From NCBI GenBank assembly GCA_009908735.1, contig JAAAOR010000082.1:1-23233 (forward strand): a stretch of DNA of 23,233 nt, written 5' to 3'. Below, piece by piece: positions 1 to 7,177 of this stretch. Both the position numbers and the translations under genes were made by a program. Under the pieces are notes generated by a model. It was given only the letters and a program-made list of their open reading frames with translations. It did no database searches and was not told the origin of the DNA. Origin of the DNA: Spirochaetota bacterium (lineage in GTDB: Bacteria > Spirochaetota > Spirochaetia > DSM-27196 > PWMO01). Position 1 is the first letter of the stretch; each line of letters opens with the position of its first letter.

Positions 1-62
1 CACCCCCCTGGACCGACGCAGCTGCAGGTCCGCAAGAAGACCCCACGGAGGCACGTTCATGA
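1..62 (+). CDS. C-terminal tail of an upstream gene (partial)
   Basis: The third frame is open from the left edge and ends with TGA at 60-62, giving a short tail that ends DPTEARS. The stop overlaps the ATG at 59 of the next gene in an ATGA arrangement, the same 4-base coupling seen between the next two genes at 739-742. That makes it likely that the operon started upstream and that this is the end of its preceding gene. Only 19 residues are visible, too few to say what the protein is. It could also be a chance open frame, since a second frame is open to the edge as well. Confidence 0.4.
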   Translation, partial: PPWTDAAAGPQEDPTEARS

Positions 63-742
63 TCGTTGCAGAGGATGTCACCAAGGACTACGTCGACGGC
101 GAGACCGTCGTGCACGCCCTCCGCGGCGTTTCGCTGCAGGTGGACCAGGGAGAGTTCATCTCCATTGCCGGCCCCTCCGGCTCGGGCAAGAGCACGCTTC
201 TCAACATCATCGGCTGCATAGACACGGCCAGCGCGGGCCGTGTGCACATCGACGAGGAGGAGGTGACCGGGCATGCGCCGAGGGAACTGACCCTGCTCAG
301 ACGCCGTAAGATCGGTTTCGTCTTCCAGTCCTTCAACCTCATCCCTGTGCTCACCGCCTACGAAAACGTCGCGTTCAGCCTGATGCTTCTCGGCCTCGAT
401 GACTCCGAAGCGGAGCCGCGCGTGCGCGCCATCCTCGAGGAAGTCGGTCTCGCGGGTATGGAGGACCGCCTCCCGGCGAAGCTCTCCGGCGGCCAACAGC
501 AGCGAGTTGCTGTGGCTCGCGCCCTCGTGAAGGAGCCCACAATCGTCCTTGCCGATGAGCCCACCGCCAATCTCGATTCGGACACCGGCCAGAGCATCCT
601 CGAGCTCATGCGTGAGCTCAACCGGCGCCGCGAGACCACCTTCATCTTTTCCACGCACGACAGGATGGTCATGGATTTCGCCGACCGGCTCGCACTGCTC
701 CACGACGGGCGCATCGTGGAGGACAATCGGAGGACGGCATGA
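59..742 (+). CDS. ABC transporter ATPase, LolD/MacB type
   Basis: This 227-residue protein is the nucleotide-binding subunit of an FtsX-class ABC transporter; it would sit on the inner face of the inner membrane and power the two permeases encoded downstream. Walker A is GPSGSGKST (about residues 38-46), the Q-loop lies in FVFQSFNLIP (about 88-97), the signature is LSGGQQQR (142-149), Walker B is IVLADEPT (162-169) and the switch histidine is in FSTHD near residue 200. Length and motifs match the LolD/MacB/FtsE group. A GGAG-type ribosome site at 47-50 precedes the ATG by 8 bases. The gene overlaps the next by four bases (ATGA), so translation is probably coupled. Known members act on lipoproteins, lipids, peptides or drugs; the LolA-like gene in the same operon argues for lipid or lipoprotein. 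Confidence 0.93.
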   Translation: MIVAEDVTKDYVDGETVVHALRGVSLQVDQGEFISIAGPSGSGKSTLLNIIGCIDTASAGRVHIDEEEVTGHAPRELTLLRRRKIGFVFQSFNLIPVLTAYENVAFSLMLLGLDDSEAEPRVRAILEEVGLAGMEDRLPAKLSGGQQQRVAVARALVKEPTIVLADEPTANLDSDTGQSILELMRELNRRRETTFIFSTHDRMVMDFADRLALLHDGRIVEDNRRTA

Positions 743-2034
743 AGGGTGTATTCCCGCTCGCAATGAAAAACCTTGCCCGCTACCGGCGCCGGACCATCAT
801 CACTGCCTCGGCAGTCGCGATCGGGCTGGCCCTCTACATCGTGCTCGACGGAATGTTGCTGGGTCTCGAGAAGGAGTCGGAGCGCAACCTCATCTGGTAT
901 GAAACAAGCTCCGCACGCGCGATGACCGAGGGATACTGGCAGGACCGCGACAGACTTCCGCTCGATGAATCTATCACGGAGCCCCAGCGCATCGTCGGCA
1001 GGCTCGACGAAGCGGGCATTCCGGCCACACCGCGCATCGTTTTCAGCGGTGAGCTCGTGGTCTACCAGGACCCCTACCCGTCTTCGGGGTCGACGCGGAC
1101 GCAACTCTACGGCATCGACCCGCAGACCGACAACGACGTGTTCCGCCTTCGGGAGACAGTCAGCGAGGGCCGTTACCTCGAACCCGGGGAGAACGGCGCG
1201 CTCATGGGCGCCTGGCTTGCCGAGGACCTCGGCGCGGAGGTCGGTTATCCGCTGACGGTGCTCACGCGGACACGCAAAGGCTACTACCAGACCATCGACC
1301 TCGAAATAGTCGGCATCGTGGACGCGCCCAATCCTGTCATAAACCGAAAAGCGGTCTATATCCCCTACGATACCGCCGCACTCTACCTGCAGATGGAAGA
1401 CCGCGCGACCGAAATCGACATGAGCTTTCCGGTGACGGCCGACGGCGAGGAACAAATGGCCACGGCGCGGGCCGCAATCGAGACGGAAGCCGCAGCCGGG
1501 GCAACGGACGGTACCGGAGCTCCCGACGGCGCCGGCAAGCTGGTGGTAAAGGGGTGGCGGGAGCTGGCCGCCGATTACGTGGCCCTCGCCAAAACGAAAA
1601 CACAGGGAAGCAGCATGATTCTGTTTCTCGTATTCGTCATAGCAGCCGTTGGAGTCTCCAACACCATGCTGATGGCGGTTTTCGAGCGCACGCGCGAGCT
1701 CGGGATGATGAGGGCACTCGGCATGAGCGAGCGCGACGTGCGGAGTCTGTTTCTTATCGAAGCGGCCGGCATCGGGCTTATCGGCGCCGCACTGGGTGTC
1801 GCTGTCGGGGTTGCGGGGAACTGGCTCATGACCCAGTACGGCATCGACTACCGCTGGATGTTCCGCACGATGGATGTCGGATACCGCTCCGCCGGGTATG
1901 TACGCTCTGCATGGCACCCCGAGGCCATCATACAGGCCTTCTTCATCGGAATAGCGCTGGCGGTCGGCGTCTCGTGGGTTACCACACGCCGAATCCTCAG
2001 GTTTTCCATTCCCGACTCGTTACACCACCAGTAG
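739..2034 (+). CDS. ABC transporter permease, FtsX/MacB/LolC-E type (first copy)
   Basis: A 431-residue membrane subunit with the usual FtsX-family layout: one N-terminal membrane segment (about 20-40), a large extracytoplasmic domain (about 41-290), then three membrane segments near 292-314, 340-360 and 397-417. The cytoplasmic coupling element FERTRELGMMRALGM (about 315-329) after the second segment is diagnostic of the family. An Ala/Gly-rich low-complexity loop lies around residues 250-263. It overlaps the ATPase gene by four bases and is followed 23 bases later by a second permease, so the transporter is probably a heterodimer like LolC/LolE rather than a MacB homodimer. Substrate cannot be read from the sequence. 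Confidence 0.9.
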   Translation: MKGVFPLAMKNLARYRRRTIITASAVAIGLALYIVLDGMLLGLEKESERNLIWYETSSARAMTEGYWQDRDRLPLDESITEPQRIVGRLDEAGIPATPRIVFSGELVVYQDPYPSSGSTRTQLYGIDPQTDNDVFRLRETVSEGRYLEPGENGALMGAWLAEDLGAEVGYPLTVLTRTRKGYYQTIDLEIVGIVDAPNPVINRKAVYIPYDTAALYLQMEDRATEIDMSFPVTADGEEQMATARAAIETEAAAGATDGTGAPDGAGKLVVKGWRELAADYVALAKTKTQGSSMILFLVFVIAAVGVSNTMLMAVFERTRELGMMRALGMSERDVRSLFLIEAAGIGLIGAALGVAVGVAGNWLMTQYGIDYRWMFRTMDVGYRSAGYVRSAWHPEAIIQAFFIGIALAVGVSWVTTRRILRFSIPDSLHHQ

Positions 2035-2057
2035 TGGAAGACTATTAGGAGACTGCG

Positions 2058-3290
2058 ATGAAACTGTCCACGGTTGCAGCACGAAACGTATTTCGGAACA
2101 AGCGTCGTAGCGTCCTTTCGGCCGTTGCCATTGCGGTGGCGGCGATGGCAATCACCCTGCTCTTCTCCCTTCTTGCCGGGATGAAGGCCGACCTCGCCTA
2201 CAATCTGCAGACCTACGTGTCGGGGGAAGTACGCATCCGAAACCCCCACTTTACCGAACATGAGACCGTGAATCCGCTCCATCTCGCGCTCGACGCACCG
2301 AACGCGCTCGTGGAGACCGCGGCGTCAGCCGAGGGCGTCTCAGCGGTCGCGCCGCGCATCCGCTTTCCGGGATCGGTGTTCGTGAACGACGAAAACTACA
2401 ACGCCGTCGGGATCGGGCTCGATTTCGCCCGGGAGCGAGACTTCCAGAGCATCGGCGAGCGCCTCGCCGCCGGTCGTATCCCAGCGTCCGGAGAACGGGC
2501 CGCGGTCCTCGGCACCGGGCTCGCCGCCGAGCTCGGCCTCGGGGTCGGAAATACGTTCACCGTCCTCACGCAAACCGCGACGCGCGGCTCCAATGCCATG
2601 ACCTTCGAGGTGGCCGGGCTCGCCCGATTCCCCGTCTCGGCGTTCACCGAGACGCATTTCTTGGTTCCCCTCGACACCGCCCAGTACTTCCTGCGCATGC
2701 CCGACCACGTTACCGATCTTCTGGTAAAGACAACCGGAGAGATGAACCCGTTGGAGACGGCCTCGGCGCTCGAATCCACGCTCGAAGACCTCTCGGAAAC
2801 GCCGCTCGTGGCCGAAGCGTGGACACAACTGCGTACGAGCTACTCCTTCATGGAGATCGCCGACGTGGCCTACGCGATCATGGCGCTGTTCTTTTTCGTC
2901 CTCGGAAGCAGTGTCATCGTGAACACCACGATGATGGTGATCTACGAACGGACCCGTGAGATCGGCACGCTCTCGGCCATGGGAATGGAAGGCGCGCAGC
3001 TCATTCGGATGTTCTTCATCGAGGCCGTGATGATCGCCGCAGCCGGCGCGGCGGCCGGCGTGCTTCTCGGCATCACGATTACGGCCCCGTTCTCCATCCT
3101 CGGGCTCGACATGGGCGCCTCCTTCGAAGGAATCGATTTCGAGGTATCGAACGTTCTCTATCCGAAGATCAATCTGCGCTCGACCGTCTTCGTGTTCTTC
3201 TACTCGGTGACCGTCGCGGCGTTGGCGTCGATTTTGCCCTCGCGCCGGGCGGCCCGGGTTAGCCCGGCCGAGGCGTTGAGGTCACTGTAG
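2058..3290 (+). CDS. ABC transporter permease, FtsX/LolC-E type (second copy)
   Basis: A 410-residue paralogue of the preceding permease with the same plan: membrane segment at about 17-38, extracytoplasmic domain, then segments near 266-290, 320-345 and 377-397. The coupling element YERTREIGTLSAMGM follows the second segment. The last residues (RRAARVSPAEALRSL) are the typical FtsX-family C-terminus, which the first copy lacks. AGGAG at 2047-2051 is spaced six bases from the ATG. The two copies are clearly diverged at protein level, which fits two non-identical subunits that each present a different periplasmic surface, as in LolCDE, where only one subunit binds the periplasmic carrier. That division of labour is inference here. 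Confidence 0.9.
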   Translation: MKLSTVAARNVFRNKRRSVLSAVAIAVAAMAITLLFSLLAGMKADLAYNLQTYVSGEVRIRNPHFTEHETVNPLHLALDAPNALVETAASAEGVSAVAPRIRFPGSVFVNDENYNAVGIGLDFARERDFQSIGERLAAGRIPASGERAAVLGTGLAAELGLGVGNTFTVLTQTATRGSNAMTFEVAGLARFPVSAFTETHFLVPLDTAQYFLRMPDHVTDLLVKTTGEMNPLETASALESTLEDLSETPLVAEAWTQLRTSYSFMEIADVAYAIMALFFFVLGSSVIVNTTMMVIYERTREIGTLSAMGMEGAQLIRMFFIEAVMIAAAGAAAGVLLGITITAPFSILGLDMGASFEGIDFEVSNVLYPKINLRSTVFVFFYSVTVAALASILPSRRAARVSPAEALRSL

Positions 3291-3324
3291 GTGCGCGGCT
3301 CCCATCCGCGCGAGGAGGTTTAGA

Positions 3325-4059
3325 ATGAAACGAATTACACTGCTCACTGTCATCGCCATGTTGCCCGTGGTCGGCAGCGTCGCCCAGAGCGCCGAGGAGA
3401 TCATACGGCTCCTCGAGGCGAATCAGACCCACGACACCAGTCGCGTGGAGGGGCGCATGGTCATCCACGACCGGTTCGGTCGACGCACGACCGAGTTCAT
3501 TATGTGCGCTCGCGGCACCGATGACGCCCTCCTCGAGTTCACGAGCGCCGAGGAGGCGGGGCAAAAGGTCCTGCGGACCGGCGACGAGATCTATCTCTTC
3601 TATCCCGACGCAAGCGAGCTCATACGCCTGCAGGGCGCGGCTCTTCGCCAGTCCATGCTCGGCTCCGACGTCTCCTACGAGGATATGACCGGAAACAAGG
3701 GCTATCTCGACACCTACGAGGTGCGCGTCACCGGACGCGAGGAGGTCGACGGCAGGCCCTGCCACGTCCTCGAGCTCGAGGCGACCGCCCGAGACGTGGC
3801 GTACCCGAAACAGAAACTCTGGGTCGATGCTGAGCTCTACGTCATGCGACGGGCCGAGCAGTACGCCCTATCGGGCCGGCTACTCAAAGTCATGGAAGTG
3901 CAGGAGCTCATGCGGCGGGCCGGGAAGATCTTCCCGTCTCATATAACTATTCGGGACCAGCTCAAACAGAACACGCGTACGGAGTTTATTATCGAGGAGG
4001 CCCGTATCAACATCGACCTCCCGAGCCGCATCTTCTCGGTGGAGGAGCTGACATGGTAG
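3325..4059 (+). CDS. LolA-like outer-membrane lipoprotein-sorting protein
   Basis: A 244-residue secreted protein with a signal peptide (MKR, hydrophobic core, cleavage likely after VAQSA near residue 23). The segment GQKVLRTGDEIYLFYPDASELIRL followed by MLGSDVSYEDM (within about residues 75-120) is characteristic of the LolA-like family often annotated as outer membrane lipoprotein-sorting protein. Such proteins have an open beta-barrel that shields an acyl chain while crossing the periplasm. GAGGAGG at 3312-3318 gives a strong ribosome site six bases before the ATG. Lying between two FtsX permeases and an outer-membrane protein gene, it is the obvious periplasmic shuttle of this operon. It overlaps the next gene by seven bases. 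Confidence 0.85.
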   Translation: MKRITLLTVIAMLPVVGSVAQSAEEIIRLLEANQTHDTSRVEGRMVIHDRFGRRTTEFIMCARGTDDALLEFTSAEEAGQKVLRTGDEIYLFYPDASELIRLQGAALRQSMLGSDVSYEDMTGNKGYLDTYEVRVTGREEVDGRPCHVLELEATARDVAYPKQKLWVDAELYVMRRAEQYALSGRLLKVMEVQELMRRAGKIFPSHITIRDQLKQNTRTEFIIEEARINIDLPSRIFSVEELTW

Positions 4060-5354
4060 GGACCGAGAACATGCTGTCGCGGCCGGCGCACCACGAGACC
4101 GCACCGGCGGCATTGCCGGTGGCACTCCCGTCGACGCTCCTTTTGGCGGTCCTCCTCGCTCTCGCACCGCCTCCTGCGGTCCTGGCAGAGGTGAATCAGA
4201 GGATCACCGTCGAGGCGACTCACGCCGTCACCCGGGGCGAGGACGATGAGGCCCTGGCGGTTGGGACCGGGCTCGCAGAGCTCGACATGCGCTCGGCGGG
4301 CAGCAGGTACGTCCGCGGTAGACTTCAGCTGCGCGCCCGCATCCAGAACACCGATCCGGTGGCGGACCTGGAGGTCCCGCGCGCGTTCGTGAAGGCACGC
4401 TTTCCCCTCACCGAAGAATCCTACTTCCATCTCACCGCCGGCCGCGCACGGCTCACCTGGGGCGACGGGGCCTTCTACAACGCGGGGGACACCCTCTTCG
4501 GCGCCCTCGGCGACAACCCGGACTTTACCGCAGAAACGATCCGCGACGAGACCGGCTGGCTTGCAGCCGCCTTCGTCCCTCTCGGCCGGTTTGCCTTCGT
4601 GGAGCCGGTGGTGCTCGTGCCGCTCCCCGAGGGGAGGATCGGGAGCGCGGGCATCGGGAACGCCGGCGCCGGAGGGGCCACCGAGGCGCCCGATCCGTCT
4701 GCGGCCCACGACACGTCCGCCGGAGCTCGCATTCAGGGGAAGCTTGGTGAGATCAAGAGCGAGGCTTCCTACCTCTTCCGCGGAACCGAGAGCTACCACC
4801 AACCGGCGGTGAGCCTCCAGGGCAATCTCGGCATCGACTGGTACGCCGGGGCCACGACGCGCATCCCCGGACCGGACTCTCGCCTCCGCTGGGACGGTGC
4901 GGCCGAGGCTGCCCGGGAGGAGGCCGCGGCCAGTTTCGGGCTTCTGCACATCGAGGAGGGCACCTCCCGGCAGTCGCTTACCCTGCGCATCGAAGGGTTG
5001 GTGCGCCCATGGAAGGAGTGGAGCGAAATCGATGCGCGTTTCGCTCACGCGGCGGCGGAGGGCGAAAGCGCCGGACCAGCGGCGGCGACCGCAATGAACG
5101 CCGGACCCTACGGGCTCGAGCTCTTCGGCGAGGTCGTGTGGCAACCCGCGCAGACCCTTCAGTTCTACCTCCGGCAGGTCGCCTCACCGATAGACGCGTC
5201 GGGTCTTTTTGTCCCGGGGGCTGCGTGGATGCCCCACGACGGGCTTACGCTCTCGCTTTTCGCGGCGCTGCAGGCCGGCGAGGTCTCGGATGTCTATGGG
5301 TGGGAACGGGCCGGAGGGTCAACGCTCGCTACGAGCATTCGCTACGTCTACTGA
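4053..5354 (+). CDS. Outer-membrane beta-barrel protein of the ABC/LolA-like operon
   Basis: A 433-residue exported protein of unrecognised family. An N-terminal signal sequence is present (hydrophobic core LLLAVLLALAPPPAVLA, about residues 31-46, unusually far from the start). The mature part has alternating polar/hydrophobic strands rich in aromatic and Gly residues, for example SYFHLTAGRARLTWGDG near 129-145, and ends SIRYVY with a terminal aromatic residue, as expected for a BamA-assembled barrel. The ATG at 4053 is preceded by GGAGGAG and overlaps the LolA-like stop (TAG 4057-4059); an in-frame ATG at 4071 would shorten the long N-region. Co-translation with a LolA-like carrier suggests it is the outer-membrane acceptor or exit point for the operon's cargo; that role is inferred. 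Confidence 0.75.
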   Translation: MVGTENMLSRPAHHETAPAALPVALPSTLLLAVLLALAPPPAVLAEVNQRITVEATHAVTRGEDDEALAVGTGLAELDMRSAGSRYVRGRLQLRARIQNTDPVADLEVPRAFVKARFPLTEESYFHLTAGRARLTWGDGAFYNAGDTLFGALGDNPDFTAETIRDETGWLAAAFVPLGRFAFVEPVVLVPLPEGRIGSAGIGNAGAGGATEAPDPSAAHDTSAGARIQGKLGEIKSEASYLFRGTESYHQPAVSLQGNLGIDWYAGATTRIPGPDSRLRWDGAAEAAREEAAASFGLLHIEEGTSRQSLTLRIEGLVRPWKEWSEIDARFAHAAAEGESAGPAAATAMNAGPYGLELFGEVVWQPAQTLQFYLRQVASPIDASGLFVPGAAWMPHDGLTLSLFAALQAGEVSDVYGWERAGGSTLATSIRYVY

Positions 5355-5406
5355 CGGGCGCCGGCTGCCGGGGCGCATCGCCGCCGCTGGGGTTCGCACC
5401 GACGCC

Positions 5407-5439
5407 GGCACTCACCGCGGCCACCGCGGGGTCAGTGCC
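5407..5439. terminator. Hairpin between convergent genes, possible bidirectional terminator
   Basis: GGCACT (5407-5412) pairs with AGTGCC (5434-5439), and inside it CCGCGG (5415-5420) pairs with CCGCGG (5424-5429) across a three-base loop. It lies in the 91-base gap where the five-gene operon and the minus-strand permease gene converge. No T-run follows on either strand, so if it ends transcription it is not a classical intrinsic terminator. Confidence 0.35.
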
Positions 5440-5445
5440 AGGGAA

Positions 5446-6168
5446 TCAGCGCCATTTGCGGAAGACAAGCACCTTCGTATTTAGGTACAGAAACAAGAAG
5501 GAAAGCAGCATGTAGTAGGCAAGATCTCGGGAGTCCAGGATGCCCTTCTCGAAGCTGCGAAAATGATGGTTGAGCGACAACTGATTCAGCAGATCGCCGA
5601 GCCACCGCGGCAGATTGATAACGACGTTCACCTGATTGACCAGGGTCAGCGCAAGCAGCACTACGACACCGAGGATGAACGAGGTAATCTGATTCTGCGA
5701 CAGCGAGGATACGAAGAGTCCCACGGAGATGGCCGCGGCGCCAAGCAGGAGTGTGCCGATGTATTGCCCGATGATCTGGCCGGTAGCGAAGTCGCCGAGC
5801 GGGCTAATGGTCAGCGGCACCGCAAGCGTCAGCACGAGCATGAGAGCCAGCAGCGCCAGCGCCCCGAGAAATTTTCCGACCACGATCTGCGCCTCGCTGA
5901 GCGGTAAAGTGAGGAGCACCTCGGCCGTGCCCAGCTTGTTCTCCTCGGCCCAGGAGCGCATCGTGATGGCAGGCATCAGAATCACAAACACGACCGGCAG
6001 GATCCCGAAGTAGCTGCGCATGGAGGCAACGTTCTGGACGAGAAACTGCTGAATATAGAAGAACCACGACGACGTGAAGGCGAGAAAGAACACGACGACG
6101 ATGTATGCGATAGGTGAGTTGAAATAGGTTGCCAGCTCTTTCCGCGCGACCGTGAGTATCGGCTTCAT
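5446..6168 (-). CDS. ABC-2 type permease, GldF-like
   Basis: A 240-residue inner-membrane permease of the ABC-2 class. The start MKPILTVARKELATYFNSP, the FFYIQQFL segment, and RSWAEENKLGTAEVLLTLPL in the first cytoplasmic loop are typical of GldF-like proteins, which in other bacteria pair with an ATPase (GldA-like) and a GldG-like partner. About six membrane segments follow. I place the start at ATG 6168 rather than the longer frame opening at 6237, because a TTGGTA/TATGCT promoter (6212-6217, 6189-6194) lies between them and the family begins at this Met. No ATPase or GldG gene is adjacent on either side, so its partner must be elsewhere or missing. It is the only gene in its transcript. 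Confidence 0.88.
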   Translation of the reverse strand: MKPILTVARKELATYFNSPIAYIVVVFFLAFTSSWFFYIQQFLVQNVASMRSYFGILPVVFVILMPAITMRSWAEENKLGTAEVLLTLPLSEAQIVVGKFLGALALLALMLVLTLAVPLTISPLGDFATGQIIGQYIGTLLLGAAAISVGLFVSSLSQNQITSFILGVVVLLALTLVNQVNVVINLPRWLGDLLNQLSLNHHFRSFEKGILDSRDLAYYMLLSFLFLYLNTKVLVFRKWR

Positions 6169-6188
6169 CTCCGCCTGCTCCGAACCAT

Positions 6189-6217
6189 AGCATACGAAAA
6201 CTGGCGACCGATACCAA
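6189..6217 (-). promoter_or_regulatory. Sigma-70-like promoter for the GldF-like gene
   Basis: On the minus strand TTGGTA (6217-6212) and TATGCT (6194-6189) are separated by exactly 17 bases; each matches the consensus at four of six positions. Transcription would start near 6182, about 14 bases before the ATG at 6168. Confidence 0.5.
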
Positions 6218-6224
6218 CCCCGTT

Positions 6225-6253
6225 TTGACTCGCGCACCGAAAGTGAGTAAACT
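6225..6253 (+). promoter_or_regulatory. Sigma-70-like promoter for the TVP38/DedA-type gene
   Basis: TTGACT (6225-6230) and TAAACT (6248-6253) are separated by 17 bases. The start point would be near 6260, leaving a leader of about 35 bases that contains AGGAGG at 6282-6287. Its -35 box lies seven bases from that of the divergent GldF-like promoter. Confidence 0.55.
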
Positions 6254-6294
6254 ACTTGCGGTTACAACTATATAGGAACCCAGGAGGCAGGACG

Positions 6295-7095
6295 ATGGCC
6301 GACGGTACACCTGCGAAAAAGACAAGTTCACGGACCAGGCTCATAATCGGAGTGACGATCCTCGCGGTACTGCTCGCGGTGAGCATCGTCTTTGACTTCG
6401 GCGGTGCGCTGCGCACAGCACTCGAAACCATTCGGGATATGAGCATTGTCACCGGTGCGCTCGTATTCATGGTGCTTTACACGACCACGACCGTCTTTCT
6501 GGTGCCGGGCTCAATTCTCACACTGGCTGCTGGGGCAATATTCGGCGTTGTGAAAGGCACGATATTCGTGTCACTGGGCTCCACCGTCGGTGCAACGGCG
6601 GCCTTCTTCGTCGGCCGCTACTTCGCGCGTGACTGGGTAAACACCAAGATTGCCGGGCGACCGCGCTTTGCCGCCATAGACGATGCGATAGGGCGAGAGG
6701 GATGGAAAATCGTCGGGCTTCTGCGCCTCTCCCCCGTGGTGCCGTTCAGTGTGTCCAATTACTTCTACGGCATAACCAAGGTGAGACCGGTTGGCTACGT
6801 GCTTGCCTCGTGGATCGGCATGCTCCCCGGCACTCTCATGTACGTATACATCGGATCCCTTGCCGGTACGCTGGCCGCGATTGGTGCGGGGGAGGGCACC
6901 GGGTTTACGACTCTTCAATGGGTCTTCTACGGCGTCGGTTTGATCGCGACCATAGCGGTAACGATCCTTATAACGCGTGTCGCACGCCGCGCCGTCGACC
7001 GTGCCCTGACTGAGGGTGAATCCGGCGAAAGCGACTCCTCGGCCTCGGGTGAGAGTTCCGCTTCAAATTCCGGTGCGGGCGTAGCTATAGATTGA
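6295..7095 (+). CDS. TVP38/TMEM64 (SNARE-associated, DedA-superfamily) membrane protein
   Basis: A 266-residue polytopic inner-membrane protein. The core GAIFGVVKGTIFVSLGSTVG, AAFFVGRYFARDWV, RLSPVVPFSVSNYFYG and GMLPGTLMYVYIGS (roughly residues 80-195) is the VTT/SNARE-associated domain shared with YdjX/YdjZ and DedA proteins. Members are linked to lipid scrambling or membrane homeostasis, and their substrates are mostly unknown. ATG 6295 is chosen over an in-frame TTG at 6256 because AGGAGG (6282-6287) is perfectly spaced and the TTG lies at or before the likely transcription start. The C-terminal 25 residues form a Ser/Glu/Gly-rich tail (EGESGESDSSASGESS), probably disordered. The protein stands alone, between divergent and downstream genes with their own signals. 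Confidence 0.9.
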   Translation: MADGTPAKKTSSRTRLIIGVTILAVLLAVSIVFDFGGALRTALETIRDMSIVTGALVFMVLYTTTTVFLVPGSILTLAAGAIFGVVKGTIFVSLGSTVGATAAFFVGRYFARDWVNTKIAGRPRFAAIDDAIGREGWKIVGLLRLSPVVPFSVSNYFYGITKVRPVGYVLASWIGMLPGTLMYVYIGSLAGTLAAIGAGEGTGFTTLQWVFYGVGLIATIAVTILITRVARRAVDRALTEGESGESDSSASGESSASNSGAGVAID

Positions 7096-7141
7096 CTCGA
7101 GCAGGCGCTCCACGTCGTGCTCGCGAATAGCCCGTCGACAG

Positions 7142-7170
7142 TTGACGGCCGCACCCGCTGCAGATATACC
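7142..7170 (+). promoter_or_regulatory. Possible promoter immediately upstream of the Wzi-like gene
   Basis: TTGACG (7142-7147) and TATACC (7165-7170) are spaced by 17 bases. The start point would fall at about 7177, essentially on the ATG at 7178, which has no clear ribosome site. Either this message is leaderless or the match is accidental and the gene is read from the upstream promoter. Confidence 0.28.
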
Positions 7171-7177
7171 GGAATCC

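Noticed and set aside
358..1917. 519-codon open frame on the minus strand opposite the ATPase and first permease
   Set aside because: It mirrors two genes with clear family motifs, its product is low-complexity His/Arg/Gly-rich with no domain, and long antisense frames are expected at this GC content.
3939..5144. 401-codon open frame on the minus strand opposite the LolA-like and barrel genes
   Set aside because: Shadow of well-supported plus-strand genes with ribosome sites and signal peptides; the product has no recognisable feature.
4053..5354. Reading the 433-residue protein as a known porin or TolC-like efflux channel
   Set aside because: No TolC-type helical repeats and no family motif I recognise; only general barrel character and the operon context support an outer-membrane role.
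6256..6294. TTG start at 6256 for the TVP38-type protein
   Set aside because: It lies at the expected transcription start, has no ribosome site, and ATG 6295 has a perfect AGGAGG seven bases upstream.
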